64,000 nucleotides of DNA. It comes from Anastatus disparis. Its lineage: Eukaryota > Arthropoda > Insecta > Hymenoptera > Eupelmidae. The translations under genes and the position numbers were made by a program. Positions within the stretch are counted from its first letter, which is position 1, and each line of letters begins with the position of its first letter. The stretch lies in the NCBI GenBank assembly GCA_017163975.1, contig JAFFSR010000374.1, positions 288,501 through 352,500 of the forward strand. The letters are read 5' to 3'. Below, in pieces: positions 48,286 through 58,620 of the stretch. Under the pieces are notes generated by a model. It did no database searches, was not told the DNA's origin, and was given only the letters and a program-made list of their open reading frames with translations.

Positions 48286-48982
48286 ACCAGGAGAGGCTAT
48301 GAGCTTCGGGTCACAGATCTTGATAAAACTTTGGGATATGTTTTTAGGTACCAAAATATGAGTAAAGCTAGAGCGGTACGGTCTAACGCTTTGAAAAACT
48401 GAAATTATAGACGTTTCTATTCTTATTTTAAGAAAAATGTAAAAAAAAGCTCCTAATTTAAGTGTGAATAATACCGTCTAGAAATGTCTTTAATAAATCA
48501 ACAGCAACTTAAATAAAAGCAGAGAAAGCAAGCTTTAATTTGCTGGTTTTCGAATTAAAAAATAATAATTAGAACTAAAGTTATGCTTGTTTAAAGTTCA
48601 GTAGTAAGAGAGTACCAAAAATAGTCTAAATTCTAGTGATTTTGTGATTTTTGGTACTTTCTTGCTTCTTAACTTTGAACAAACATATCCCTGGTTCTAA
48701 TTATAATTTTTTAATTCTGAAAACGGTAAATTAAAGCTTGCTTTCTGTACTTTTATTTTAGTCGCTGTTGATTTATTAAAGACATTTCTAGACGGAATTA
48801 TTCACACTTAAATTAGGAGCTTTTTTTTACATTTTTCTTTAAATAAGACTAGAAACGTCTATAATTTCAGTTTTTCAAAGCCTTAGACCGTATCGCTCTA
48901 GCTTTACTCATATTTTGGTACCTTAAAACATATCCCAAAGTTTCATCAAGATCTGTGACCCGAAGCTCATAGCCTCTCCTGG
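48286..48982. mobile_element. CCAGGAGA palindromic MITE, copy 2
   Basis: Starts ACCAGGAGAGGCTATGAGCT and ends with its complement, next to TTA at the right (48983-48985) and TTAA at the left. It sits inside the second gag-element copy: the intact copy has GGTTATCTTAATTTAAG at this place (~3167). Same family as 46164-46860. Confidence 0.9.
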
Positions 48983-49155
48983 TTAGTATAAGTCCCCCAT
49001 TTTCTCATGCAGCTTGTATTTTTTGCGTTTTTTTTTTGTTTTTTCTTTCTTTCTTTGTGTTTAACGAAAGTATCCGGTTACACCGTACACTTCCGTGTGG
49101 CGAAGGGAGGGGGGAGATTCTAATATGGCAAATTGGCCATGTTACTTACCTACAT
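48983..49155 (+). mobile_element. Remainder of second gag element: PPT and truncated LTR
   Basis: It contains AACGAAAGTATCCGGTTACA, ACTTCCGTGTGG, a purine-rich tract (GAAGGGAGGGGGGAGA) and the first ~30 bases of the LTR (TAATATGGCAAATTGGCCAT). The match to the intact LTR ends at about 49155, where a different repeat begins. Confidence 0.75.
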
Positions 49156-49850
49156 ATACACTGAGAAAAATGTCTGCATAAAGCTTACTACAAACATGTA
49201 TAAAATTACTATTTAATATAGTAATGCTGTGACATACTCGCTTTGTAAGAAAAATTACTATTTTACATAGTAATTTCTGATTAAGCAGATAATATATAGA
49301 AAAAAATTTTTAGTTATTTAATTTTTTATCTCGAATTATTTTAAATTTACTTATTACATGCAAAACAATTTTTTTTTTATTTTTAAATTATTTTTTTTTA
49401 TTAAATTAATTTAAATAATATTTTTAAGAAAACAAAGAAAAAAATCTTACCTTGATTGGGATCGAACCGTCAATTGCAAGAATGAGAAGCGTGAACGTTA
49501 CCGACTGCGCCATGCTAACGTGTTACGCGAGATACATCGAATCGTCTCCATATGTTATAGAGGATACTTTGAATTTCGTTGAAAATTTCGAGGTTAAGAT
49601 TTCGAATTAAAAATTAGACGAATCGAGTATACTACATAAAATAAAACTTTTTACTATATATGTTCCAAGGATTTTATGCTTTTAGATTTTACATTATTAT
49701 TTAGGGAAGTGAATTTTGGTATCCTTACAGATAGAATTAAAAGGTTAATTAACAAAATTTACTAACTTATTTAGTAAAAATTGTTTCTACAATTTTTACA
49801 CCCTTTTATTAAGCTTGCTTTCACGTCTGTCTATCTGTAATCAAATCTTG
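49156..49850. mobile_element. Repeat with CACTGAGAAAA end, palindromes and tRNA-like block
   Basis: It starts CACTGAGAAAAATG, a form I know from ends of insect non-autonomous elements; no matching right end was found. Two 21-bp near-palindromes (ATTACTAT ... ATAGTAAT) lie at 49205-49225 and 49254-49274. A tRNA-like block follows at 49451-49524. Further right the sequence is AT-rich with no gene. Confidence 0.5.
49451..49524 (-). repeat. tRNA-like sequence
   Basis: On the minus strand, TAGCATGGCGCAGTCGGTAAC resembles an A-box/D-arm and GACGGTTCGATCCC a B-box/T-arm, at tRNA-like spacing. The anticodon and acceptor stems pair poorly, so this is more likely a tRNA-derived or pseudo-tRNA segment than a functional gene. 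Confidence 0.45.
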
Positions 49851-50049
49851 TACGCTCAATTTGAGACACTTTTTGTCGATGGAAATTTCTGAAATTTTAC
49901 ACAGACCTTGGTCTTCAATGACAATGCAATAATCCGTTGTCAGGTCGGCGATGACAGGTGTGCAAAGTCATCTCCGAGAAAATTTAAGTGGGGAGGCATC
50001 TTTGGGTCGAGGCGAGTTGATAGAATGTTGTTGAGTTGATAGTTGTAGA

Positions 50050-50217
50050 AAATGCATAGGGATAGGGGAACGTATAGGGTACAGGGGGAAATATAGAGGA
50101 TAGGGGAACGTGTATGGGTAGGGGGTATATAGGGGATATGGGTATATATAGGGGATAGGGGACTATATATAGGGGGTAGGGGAATGTATTGGGAATAGGA
50201 GAATGTATAGAAGATAC
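50050..50217 (+). repeat. G-rich AGGGGATA minisatellite
   Basis: Irregular repeats of AGGGGATA, AGGGGAACGTAT and AGGGGGTATATA. Closely spaced GGGG runs make quadruplex formation possible. The minus-strand Pro/Tyr-rich frame (49984-50229) is a shadow of this repeat. Confidence 0.75.
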
Positions 50218-50268
50218 AATCAAATACAAGCTTTTAAAAAAAATTACCTATAGGAAATTCAATTTTAA

Positions 50269-50409
50269 CCTTTAGGGGACGGGAAAACCACTCGACCATG
50301 GATAGACACTTTACATATGAGTATTTCTTAATATGAGAGACACATATTATGTGTTTTTTATATAAAATACTAAGAAATTGAAAATTCCGAATTCCCCGTC
50401 TTCTAAAGG
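50269..50409. mobile_element. 141-bp TTAA-flanked MITE
   Basis: Imperfect termini CCTTTAGGGGACGGG / CCCCGTCTTCTAAAGG, flanked by TTAA at 50265-50268 and 50410-50413. CC-starting ends with TTAA duplications fit a piggyBac-type element. It is unrelated in sequence to the GAAGGAGCCG family. Confidence 0.7.
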
Positions 50410-50447
50410 TTAACTAAAAAGTAGAAAATAAAAAATTAAAAAAAAAA

Positions 50448-50769
50448 CATTTTAAAAATACGTTTCTATAATGGAGAAAATACACTAAAAAGTATTAAGT
50501 AAATTAATTTACTTCCTTGAAATTACTTTTATACAGTTCATTGCAATAGTTAAGAGAAAATTTTACAAGAAAAATTTAAAAATAAAAGTCTGGGCGCTGA
50601 ATTGGATTTACTAAAATTAGCCCCAACACTTTTCTTTTTAAATTTTTGTTGTAAAATTTTCTCTTAATTATTGCAATGAACTGTATAAAAGTAATTTCAA
50701 GGAAATAAATTAAATAATTTAATACTTTTTAGTGTATTTCCTCCATTATGAAAGTGTGTTTTTAAAATG
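50448..50769. mobile_element. 322-bp palindromic MITE
   Basis: Near-perfect inverted arms, with CATTTTAAAAATACGTTTCT outward and AATTACTTTTATACAGTTCA / TGAACTGTATAAAAGTAATT inward, around a short GCGCTGAATTGG centre. It abuts the 5' end of the Ty3-type gag fragment. Confidence 0.88.
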
Positions 50770-50770
50770 T

Positions 50771-51475
50771 TGGTCCGAATTCTGTGAAGCTGCGAGACGA
50801 CCGTCGTTTCCAACAGAGGCTTATAGCAGAAGCAAATGCACGCACGCAGGGCAATGATGAGCCAGTGCGTGACTACTCAACGTATCTCACAGCAATAATG
50901 CGAAGACAGAAACCACAACCGGACCTCAGTCAACAGTTAGATTTATTACATCGTAACTTGAGGCCAGAGCTACAAAGACTCGTATACAGAGACGAATTCA
51001 ATAGCATTGATGCTTTATTAGAGCTTGCTGTTGAAGCGGAGTTGACTTTAGAAGCTGAGAAAGTCTATAAACCTCCACCATCACCTGGCAAAGCACTATT
51101 ACCAGAAACAGCTTACCACCCACCGGCGAATCAAAAGAAGATTCCGCCCAAGATATCTAGTGTGGACACCAGTGTGTCCAAAGCTGAAGATATGGTGTCT
51201 ACAGTTACCAAAATTTTGGAAGAAAAGCTAGCTCAATTTGAAAAGAGATTGATTGGAAAAGCTTATTGATATACAACACCAAAGAAAAAGAAATCCAAGT
51301 CGAGTCCTGCAAATCATCGGATGTCAAGAAGAACTGGTGATGAGGATCACGATTATCCCAATGATAATGGTTCAGGTTCTGAGGGACAAAATTTTCGTAG
51401 TCCAAGAAAGGACCAGTATAAAAGAACAGGATCAAGTCCTCGCCACAATCGGAATAGTATAGTTTGTTATGGTTG
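50771..51475 (+). pseudogene. Ty3/gypsy-type Gag fragment
   Basis: A short WSEFC piece at 50770-50785 is followed in another frame by an open stretch to 51269. This contains RRFQQRLIAEANARTQGNDE, VRDYSTYL and RPELQRLVYRDEF, the capsid-like (retrotrans_gag) core of insect LTR elements. A Pro-rich linker and a Leu/Glu helix (EEKLAQFEKRL) follow. After a stop at 51267-51269 the frame changes again to a basic region that reaches CYGC at ~51466, the start of a zinc knuckle, where homology ends. Truncated at both ends: by a MITE on the left and LTR-like sequence on the right. A capsid protein remnant, not functional. Confidence 0.7.
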
Positions 51476-52647
51476 TGTATACTGTATGATAGTATGCGCA
51501 TATATCTGTCCTCGTTGTTAGTCATACAGTACAACGTATGTTTCGATGCTTCATGTGCGAGTATAAGAGTGAGAGAGAGAGTCTGTGTCAGCGGCTTGGA
51601 TGGATGACGGTAAAAAGAATCGCGCGCAATGCATGACGGGTAGACTTAGGCAAGAGAGAATAGCGAACGGGTCGGTTTAACGGAGTGAGGCTGCCATCTT
51701 GACAAGTTGTTTGTGCTCGAGCGTCGGCTATCTTTCCTCTGTTGAGACTTGTCATGGAAATTAATTCACTTGTGAATCGTGTTAATTGTCTTTCAAGTAC
51801 AGTGGAATTACTCGTGAGAAGTACCGATTCTTTATTGTCATCTTTTTCTTGAAAGCCAGGGTTAAGTGTGTCCACTGCGGCGTCAAGCGAGAAGTTGATT
51901 GGCCTTTCAGTAAGAGCGAGAAGGACAGTAGGCTGCACCGCACATCTACGGTGCCGTTTTAATCCATACTCTGGGTTGTTTGTTACGTGAAGGCAACTGT
52001 GGGAAGGCTCTACACACACCGGCTGACAAAAAAATGTAAGTCTGCAGACTAGTGCGATCACGTTTAATATGTATGTGCGTTACATGCAAGGCGAAAAAGA
52101 CCGTCGTGTGCGCCAGTGTTACGTAGCATAGGCTAGCTTAGATTAACGGTTATTTCTTTTTATTAAATTCATTGAATTTTGCTCACGAATTAATATTATT
52201 GTAATTTTATTTAATTGTATTGATTTTATTTAGTGATTTGAATAAAGTAAAGTGAAATTAATGAAATTCTTGAAGATTTCCCAATATTATTCTTTTGCTA
52301 ATTAAAATCGTGTCTTGTCTTTATATGTATATGTTGAACGTAGTACACTCTTTCTTGATCAACGGTATTTAATAGAGTTCTCGGGTACACGCCGTGGATT
52401 TCGTCGTACCAGACGTCCGAGAGGCAGAACTTCTAAGCGAAGTTCTGCAATAATATTAAATATTGTTTAATTGATTTTTCTCGTCAGAAATAGATAGACA
52501 AAGTAGATCAGCCGTATTGAATTAGGCTGATCGACTATAAACTAAAAGTTAGTTATTTAACGGTAAGTGCATGTGTACTTAAAGTAAGTACACATGAAAA
52601 CCCACAAATATATTTAATTTGTTTATTTAAATATATTCCCCGTTACA
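51476..52647 (+). mobile_element. LTR-like block, ~1.17 kb
   Basis: It follows the Gag fragment and has plausible TG...CA ends (TGTATACTGTATGATAGT ... CCCCGTTACA). It is GC-richer than its surroundings, with GAGAGAGAGAGTC and a possible poly(A) signal (GAATAAAGTAAAG, ~52239). Probably the 3' LTR of the same element, joined after internal deletion. No target duplication or polypurine tract was found. The minus frame at 51588-52061 is not supported. Confidence 0.45.
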
Positions 52648-52651
52648 ATAT

Positions 52652-52652
<1 letters not shown>

Positions 52653-52708
<56 letters not shown>
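52653..52708. repeat. (TA)n microsatellite
   Basis: About 26 uninterrupted TA dinucleotides right after the LTR-like block. Confidence 0.95.
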
Positions 52709-52713
<5 letters not shown>

Positions 52714-54276
52714 TTATTTCTATTACAAGGTTAGTATATTAAAAATAATATTTTACAAAAATTAATGTAAAAATTTGAATCAAATTATATTATATGCTTT
52801 ATTACATTAAAAACTACATCACATCTTATATATTTCCATTTTTTTTTAAATATTAGAAGTAAATTAGTTTACATTGTTTAATATTTTAATTGATTTTATT
52901 TTTTTAAATGTGATTTAAATGTAATTATTCTTACCCAATGCATCAAAGGCTGTCTTAAGATCTAAGGAAACTATATGAATTTTATTTTCAAATAATTATA
53001 TTTCTTGAAAATTTGAAATATATTTTTATGCATCTTACATCTGTAATTTGATTCCAATCTCCTGGTAATTCTACTTTAAGTCTTTTTAAAATATTTATCA
53101 TTCTTTTGAAATATATATTTTCTTTGATTTCATCTAACAATATCAATACTTTATACTTGATTTTCAATTCTTAAAAAAACACTATTATTCAATTATTAGT
53201 GATTAATTATAAAACTTTTATATCGTGTCATATTGCCTGTTGACATATATTTTCATAAAAACAGAAAACCTCTTATCCAATTACGTCTTTTAAGTAATTT
53301 TATCGATGAAGTTAATTAAAAATTATATATTTGAGATTCCTATTTCTGTTAAAACTTGATCAATACAAATTATTACAGGTTATATTCCAGGAAGACATTT
53401 TGTTCAATCATCTTAACTTTTACAAATAAAAAAGAAATATGAAAAACTAAGTAAAAAAAAATATTTTTATAAAAATCAACTTTCAAGTTTACATTGTTAC
53501 CATCAATTTTATGCAATTCATTTTTCGCGAACTGACAATGTTTTAACAGAATTGGATACAAGAAACTTATTTAATTCTACTTTTTTCGGTATTTAAATAC
53601 AATATTATTATTTTAATTTTTGTGCAGTCTTTAAATACTCCTACAATTTTATAAAAGAAATTAATAAACTTAGCTCAAACTTATTAAATCATCTTCTAAT
53701 ATTAAATAATTTTTTTGCAAAAATTATATTACTAGGTTTGGTATTTACATTGACAAGTAATTCTCAAAAACTTTACTAAAAGATGTATTAAAATTGTTAA
53801 AGCTTTTATTTGTTTATTAATTACAATAATGATTTACAATTTTAAAATTATAAAATTAAATAAATGAATTCTAAAATGTATAAAATTTATTTGTAATATA
53901 ATTTAGGTTAAGTATGAAATTTGAGAAAGATGGATGCTTACTATTGTAATTGAATATAAAATTTAATACATGTCAAAATTAGAAAAAAAATACAGACCCT
54001 TACATATAAATAATGAAAAGTCGTATGTAATGAAAATATCCTTACGTAATTTGTACATGGCCCATTTAATAATAATTTAAAGTATAATAACTGCGTATAT
54101 TTTAAATAAACAAATTTTCAATTAAAAGTAGAAAATTAAAAAATTAATTATAAAATATATATGTATATAATAAATTATACATAAGTTATAAAAAATAAAA
54201 CTCAATATTATTAAAAAATATATAATTACACTATATATAATATGATAAGTATTATTATATTAATTTAGCAATAAAT
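52709..54276. other. AT-rich sequence with one RT remnant
   Basis: Very AT-rich with scattered stops. Apart from the reverse-transcriptase remnant at 52925-52996 I see no gene. The minus frame at 53373-53561 has no domain. A minus-strand stretch at about 53048-53100 (KRLKVELPGDWNQIT) looks protein-like but is isolated. Confidence 0.4.
52925..52996 (-). pseudogene. LINE reverse-transcriptase motif remnant
   Basis: On the minus strand the segment reads ENKIHIVSLDLKTAFDALGK. LDLKTAFD is the form of the first catalytic-aspartate box of non-LTR reverse transcriptases. Only this box survives, with stops on both sides. Confidence 0.42.
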
Positions 54277-54644
54277 ATGTTTACTTGCGCTAAATGCAAT
54301 CGATCATTTGAGAGACATAACCATTTATTGAAACATAATGAGAAATTTCATTCATCAAAAATATATATTTGTTATGTATGTGGGACAATATTAAAATATA
54401 AAAGAGGTTATATAAAACATTTAAAAAAACATAACAAACCTGAAAAATTAGAATGTTCTATTTGCAAAAATAAATATATAGGAAATGAATATTTAATAAG
54501 ACACAAAGTCATGCATCTAATTATAATAATATTTGCAACATTTGTGGAAAAGGATTTCATCGAAAAGATAATTTATTACGTCACATAAAAATACATAAAA
54601 ATGTAAAGTATATATTAAAAACATTAAAAAAATTGATAAAATAA
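54277..54644 (+). pseudogene. Small C2H2 zinc-finger gene broken by a frameshift
   Basis: The open frame (54277-54588) has three C2H2 fingers: CAKCNRSFERHNHLLKHNEK, CYVCGTILKYKRGYIKHLKKH and CSICKNKYIGNEYLIRHKVMH. A fourth finger (CNICGKGFHRKDNLLRHIKIH) lies directly after in another frame, ending at TAA 54642-54644. The frame change occurs near 54513-54520, at the expected linker. The intact ancestor was probably a ~120-residue four-finger nucleic-acid-binding protein. The low GC content matches the region. A splice event or assembly error could also explain the break. Confidence 0.6.
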
Positions 54645-54961
54645 ATATTAAAAAATAATATCTTATTTATAATATTTAATTACTTTTATATTTATATATT
54701 ACTTTTTTTTAAAAATACATCATAAGAAATGTATAATTAACTTATTTATCATGAACATTTATTAAATTATTAAATAATTTATTTATAGATTTAATATGAA
54801 TGGAAAAAATTTAGAAAGAAAAAGCGATGATAAATACCAAGATCATATTTCAAAAAACGCTGCCAAGTGCTTTGGCGGAATGCTTTCTCATAGAGCTCTT
54901 TGAGTTTCATTAATTTTTTTATATTTATTCAAATGTGATTTTAATATATAACTAATGGGCA
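54645..54961. other. AT-rich spacer
   Basis: Nothing recognisable. A short frame from 54797 (MNGKNLERKSDDKYQDHIS) ends at 54903 and has no family I know. Confidence 0.3.
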
Positions 54962-55190
54962 TATATTTGCACTTGACTTATGTAATTCTTATATAATTCT
55001 GGGGTAAAGTGCTGCTGCAAGGTTCTTACGGAAGACTGCTTCAATTCTGCTGCAAGTTTGCGTGTTTATGCTTGTCATATAATTGCACTTAACTTATGTC
55101 TTTCTTATGTAATTCTGTAGTAAATTGCTGCTGTAATATTCTTACGGAAGACTGCTTCGATTTTGCTGCAAGTTTGCGCGTTTATTCTAA
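54962..55190. repeat. Tandem duplication, ~115-bp unit
   Basis: Two diverged copies: GCACTTGACTTATG at 54969 and GCACTTAACTTATG at 55084, each followed by CTTACGGAAGACTGCTTC and GCTGCAAGTTTGCG. Period 115 bp. Confidence 0.85.
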
Positions 55191-55289
55191 TCTTTGAATC
55201 GCACGTTTCGATTGACAATCTGTTACAAATCTGTCGCACGTTTCAGTCGCAATTAAATTTCAGCAGATATGCATTAAAATGTGAAAACA

Positions 55290-56760
55290 GACTAAAATTT
55301 TCTAAAATGAAAACTACGCTAAAAAGATCGGTTTATAAAAGTTATCCTTCTTTTGGCAGATGCAAATTATTCCCATGGAAATCTCAAAGCAAATTCATCA
55401 ATTAACTTACGTAAAATACAAAAAAAAAAATTAAAAATCGAAAATTTTTTTAAATTCTTAAAATGGCTCTATAAAAAAATACTCTATGAATACAAATTTT
55501 CAATAGCTTTCCGCCTAGTTATACAAAAACATAGATGGTATACAAAATTTGAAGCAAATCCATCGAGTAATTTTCGAGATCTAACTGGTTAAATAAATAA
55601 CATTTTCTTTTCAAAATTTCTTTTTCAAAATTTTAAAAATGCTCTAAAATTAAAACTATTCTATGAAAATCAATTTTTGAAAATTTCCCTTCTTTTGGCA
55701 GTCGCAAATAATTTCCCTGTAATTTTTAGAACAAATCTATCGAGTACTTTACGTAGAATAAAAAAAAATAAGAAAAGAAGAATCAAAATTTTTTTTTAAA
55801 TCTTTAAAATTCTCTAAAATTGTAACCACACTAAGAAAATTAGTTTCCAAAAGCTAATTTTTTTCAGACAATAGCAAATTAATTGTATGAAAATTTTGGA
55901 GAAAATTTATAGTATGGTTAACGCAAAAAAGAAAATAAATGAAAAATAAAAATTTTTTAGAAAATTTTCAAAGTGCTCTAAAATTAAAACTGCGCTGAGA
56001 AAATTAGTATTCCAAAGCTTGTTTTCTTCAGATAGTAGCAAATTAATTGCATACAAATTTTGGAGCAAATCAATCGAATGGTTTTCGTAAAATAAAAAAA
56101 AATTAAAAATAAAAATTTTTTAAAAAATTTTAAAAATGCTCTAAAATTAAAAGTGCGCTAAGAAAATTAGTTTACAAAATTTTTAATAATTTTGGCAGTC
56201 GAAATAAAGTTCCATACAAATTTTCGAACAAATTCTTCGAGTAGTTTACGTAAAATACAAAAAAAATGAAAAATCGAAATCTTTTTAAAATTCTTAAAAT
56301 GATTCTAAAAAAAAACTACCCTAAGAAAACCAATTCTCAATAGCTTCCGCACCAGTTCATCAAAAAATTGAATTGTATGGAAAATTTGAAGTAAATCCAT
56401 CGAGTAGTTTTTAAGATTTTATTGGCTTAATAAATAGAAACATTTTTTTCAAAAATTTCAAAATGCTCTAAAATTAAAACTGAGCTAAGAAAATCAGTTT
56501 TTAAAAATTTATTTTATCCGGGCAATCAGAAATAAATTCCATGCAAATTTTGAAGCAAATTCATCGAGTAGTAAACAAAAAAAACCAAAAAACGAAAAAT
56601 CGAATTTTTTTTTTTTTTTAAAAACTTTAAAATGAAAACTACGCTGGAAGAACCAAATTATCAATAGCTTCGTAGCAAGTTAGTCACAAAACTAAATTCC
56701 ATGCAAAATTAGAAGCAAATCCATCGAGTAGTTCTCGAGATACAGTTTACTAACTGAATT
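55290..56760. repeat. Diverged ~166-bp satellite, about nine units
   Basis: The anchor GCTCTAAAATTAAAACTGCG-CTAAGAAAATYAGTTT recurs at about 55296, 55463, 55636, 55811, 55973, 56138, 56299, 56465 and 56629 (spacings 161-175, mean ~166). Each unit also holds a CAAATTAATTGCATGNAAAT block and an ATCGAGTAGTTTWCG block. Units differ by perhaps a quarter of positions. Frames at 55163-55592 lie within or across it and are not genes. Confidence 0.82.
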
Positions 56761-56767
56761 CATACAT

Positions 56768-56950
<183 letters not shown>

Positions 56951-57213
56951 TACATACAGACATTTTCTGGAAACCACTTTTTTCGACTCACTGAGTTCAA
57001 ATATGTACAAATTAATGAAAAAATAGAAAAAGATTTTTTTACCGATACAATGCTTTCTTTATGAGAAAGCAAAAAGAAAATAATACCGTTTTAGTCAACG
57101 GAATTTTTAAAAACTAAAATTGTAATAGGAGATCAGTCAACGTATTTATTAAAAACTTTATTAAAAAAATCGAAAAAATATTATATGTTATAAATATTTT
57201 TGATTACATATAA

Positions 57214-57649
57214 TAGATCTCTGGTTGGATATATTGAAGAAATTTTCGAAAAACAAACTTTTGTTAACAAACAAAAACAAACTGATTTCAGAAATTTGAA
57301 ATTCATAATAAATTATTCTGAAGGATTCAGAATTCAATGCAATATTTATGATGAAAATATTGAAAAGTTAAAAAAAAATCTAAAATTGAACGAAGTAAAT
57401 TTTTAGAATATACAATATTATTAATTACAACATAATATTAAACATTTTTTAATATTCCGGAAAATATTATTAAAGAATGTTAATGTATCAAAAGCAAAAG
57501 GATACGATAAAGAAAATAATATATATGTTAACATTAAAATATTATTCGAATATTATCATTTAGGCGAATACAACATATTGAAAAATAACAAACCAATTAA
57601 AATAAATTTCGAAGATATAAAATTAAGACCTGGATTAATAAGTAATTAA
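57214..57649 (+). CDS. Candidate two-exon gene with OB-fold (RPA-like) character
   Basis: Exon A (57214-57394) follows an AG and ends GAACGAA|GTAAAT. Exon B starts after TTAAAG at 57476 and is open to TAA at 57647-57649. The 81-bp intron is gt-ag and phase 0 on both sides. Exon A contains GFRIQCNIYDENIEKLKKNL and exon B NVNVSKAKGYDKENNIYVNI. This strand pattern (RIQ-hydrophobic-D-E-I-K, then N-V-SKA) resembles the OB-fold of RPA-70-like single-strand DNA-binding proteins. The likeness is from memory and modest. The start exon is not located. The gene could also be a fragment of a mobile element carrying an RPA-like domain. Confidence 0.42.
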
Positions 57650-57701
57650 ATATTATTGAAAAAAAAAATATAATTATATAAATAATTTTTTATTTTTCAG
57701 A

Positions 57702-57916
57702 AATACAAGGGTATTTGAAAAATTCTTTTGCACAAAAAAAACTGAATCAGAATACATCGGAACAATAACGGATGGACAATATAAATTAGACGTTTTATTA
57801 AATAAATTAGAAAATGAATATGTGAATTGGGAAAGAAGGACAAGACTAGAAATTATTAGAGAAATAGAAGAAAATAGTAAAAACAATTATAATAATATAT
57901 TATATGCATATACACT
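57702..57916 (+). CDS. Exon-like open segment after TTTTTCAG
   Basis: After a strong acceptor (TATTTTTCAG, ending 57700) an open frame reads NTRVFEKFFCTKKTESEYIG and continues with a Lys/Glu/Asn-rich helix until a (TA)n tract. Its phase does not match a donor at 57642 in the upstream exon, so it is either a separate gene piece or evidence that the locus is decayed. Confidence 0.35.
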
Positions 57917-57934
57917 TATGAAAATATTCATGTA

Positions 57935-57938
<4 letters not shown>

Positions 57939-58005
<67 letters not shown>
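57939..58005. repeat. (TA)n microsatellite
   Basis: About 33 TA units, giving Ile-Tyr runs in the plus frame. Confidence 0.95.
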
Positions 58006-58008
<3 letters not shown>

Positions 58009-58267
58009 GAAATTTTATAGATATTACATGTATATTAATAGTGAAAAGATTGGAATTTATTTAAGTATTAAATGATACAACATGGAGTTAGAAGAACTTA
58101 TATTAGCAAATGAAATAATTTTAAATAAGGTAAATTGAATAATTTAATATTTTTATTTTATCACATTAATAAATACAATATTCTCAATATAAAATGATTA
58201 TTTTTCAAGGTTACAGAAAAACAAATTGATGATAATTAAAATACAAAATATAAAATAATATTGATTT

Positions 58268-58608
58268 TGTTGTAATATGTAAATGTTGCGTCTTATATCT
58301 GTAAGCGTATCACCTTCTGTCGGTAAATGCGTACTCGACCATACATATGAATCAGCAAATCAGCTGAGAAAGAGAGGCTCTAGTCGAGCTCAAGCAGTTT
58401 GTAAAACAGAGTCTAGCGAGCGCCATGTAGCGATAAAGACAAGCTCTTTACAATAGCACATGTAAAGTAAAGCTCAGCCATTTGTAACGTATTAGATTAA
58501 TAATTACTGTACTTAAAGATAATTAGAATATATATCAACCAGTTTAATATTATTAAAAAAGGGTGTTTTCCTTTCCGATCCCGGAGCACAAAACCTCTAT
58601 TCCCAACA
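58268..58608 (+). repeat. Copia 5' LTR
   Basis: Starts TGTTGTAATATGTAAATG and ends CTCTATTCCCAACA, with TG...CA ends. Includes the promoter for element transcription, not individually resolved. Confidence 0.97.
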
Positions 58609-58620
58609 TGGTAGCAGAGC
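58609..58620 (+). promoter_or_regulatory. Primer binding site, initiator tRNA-Met
   Basis: TGGTAGCAGAGC directly follows the 5' LTR and is the complement of the 3' end (GCTCTGCTACCA) of animal initiator tRNA-Met. It sets the orientation and start of minus-strand synthesis. Confidence 0.93.

Noticed and set aside
49451..49524. Functional tRNA gene on the minus strand
   Set aside because: Acceptor and anticodon stems do not pair convincingly; it is part of a repeat.
51588..52061. 157-residue minus-strand frame
   Set aside because: No domain, lies within LTR-like sequence, and the composition fits untranslated LTR.
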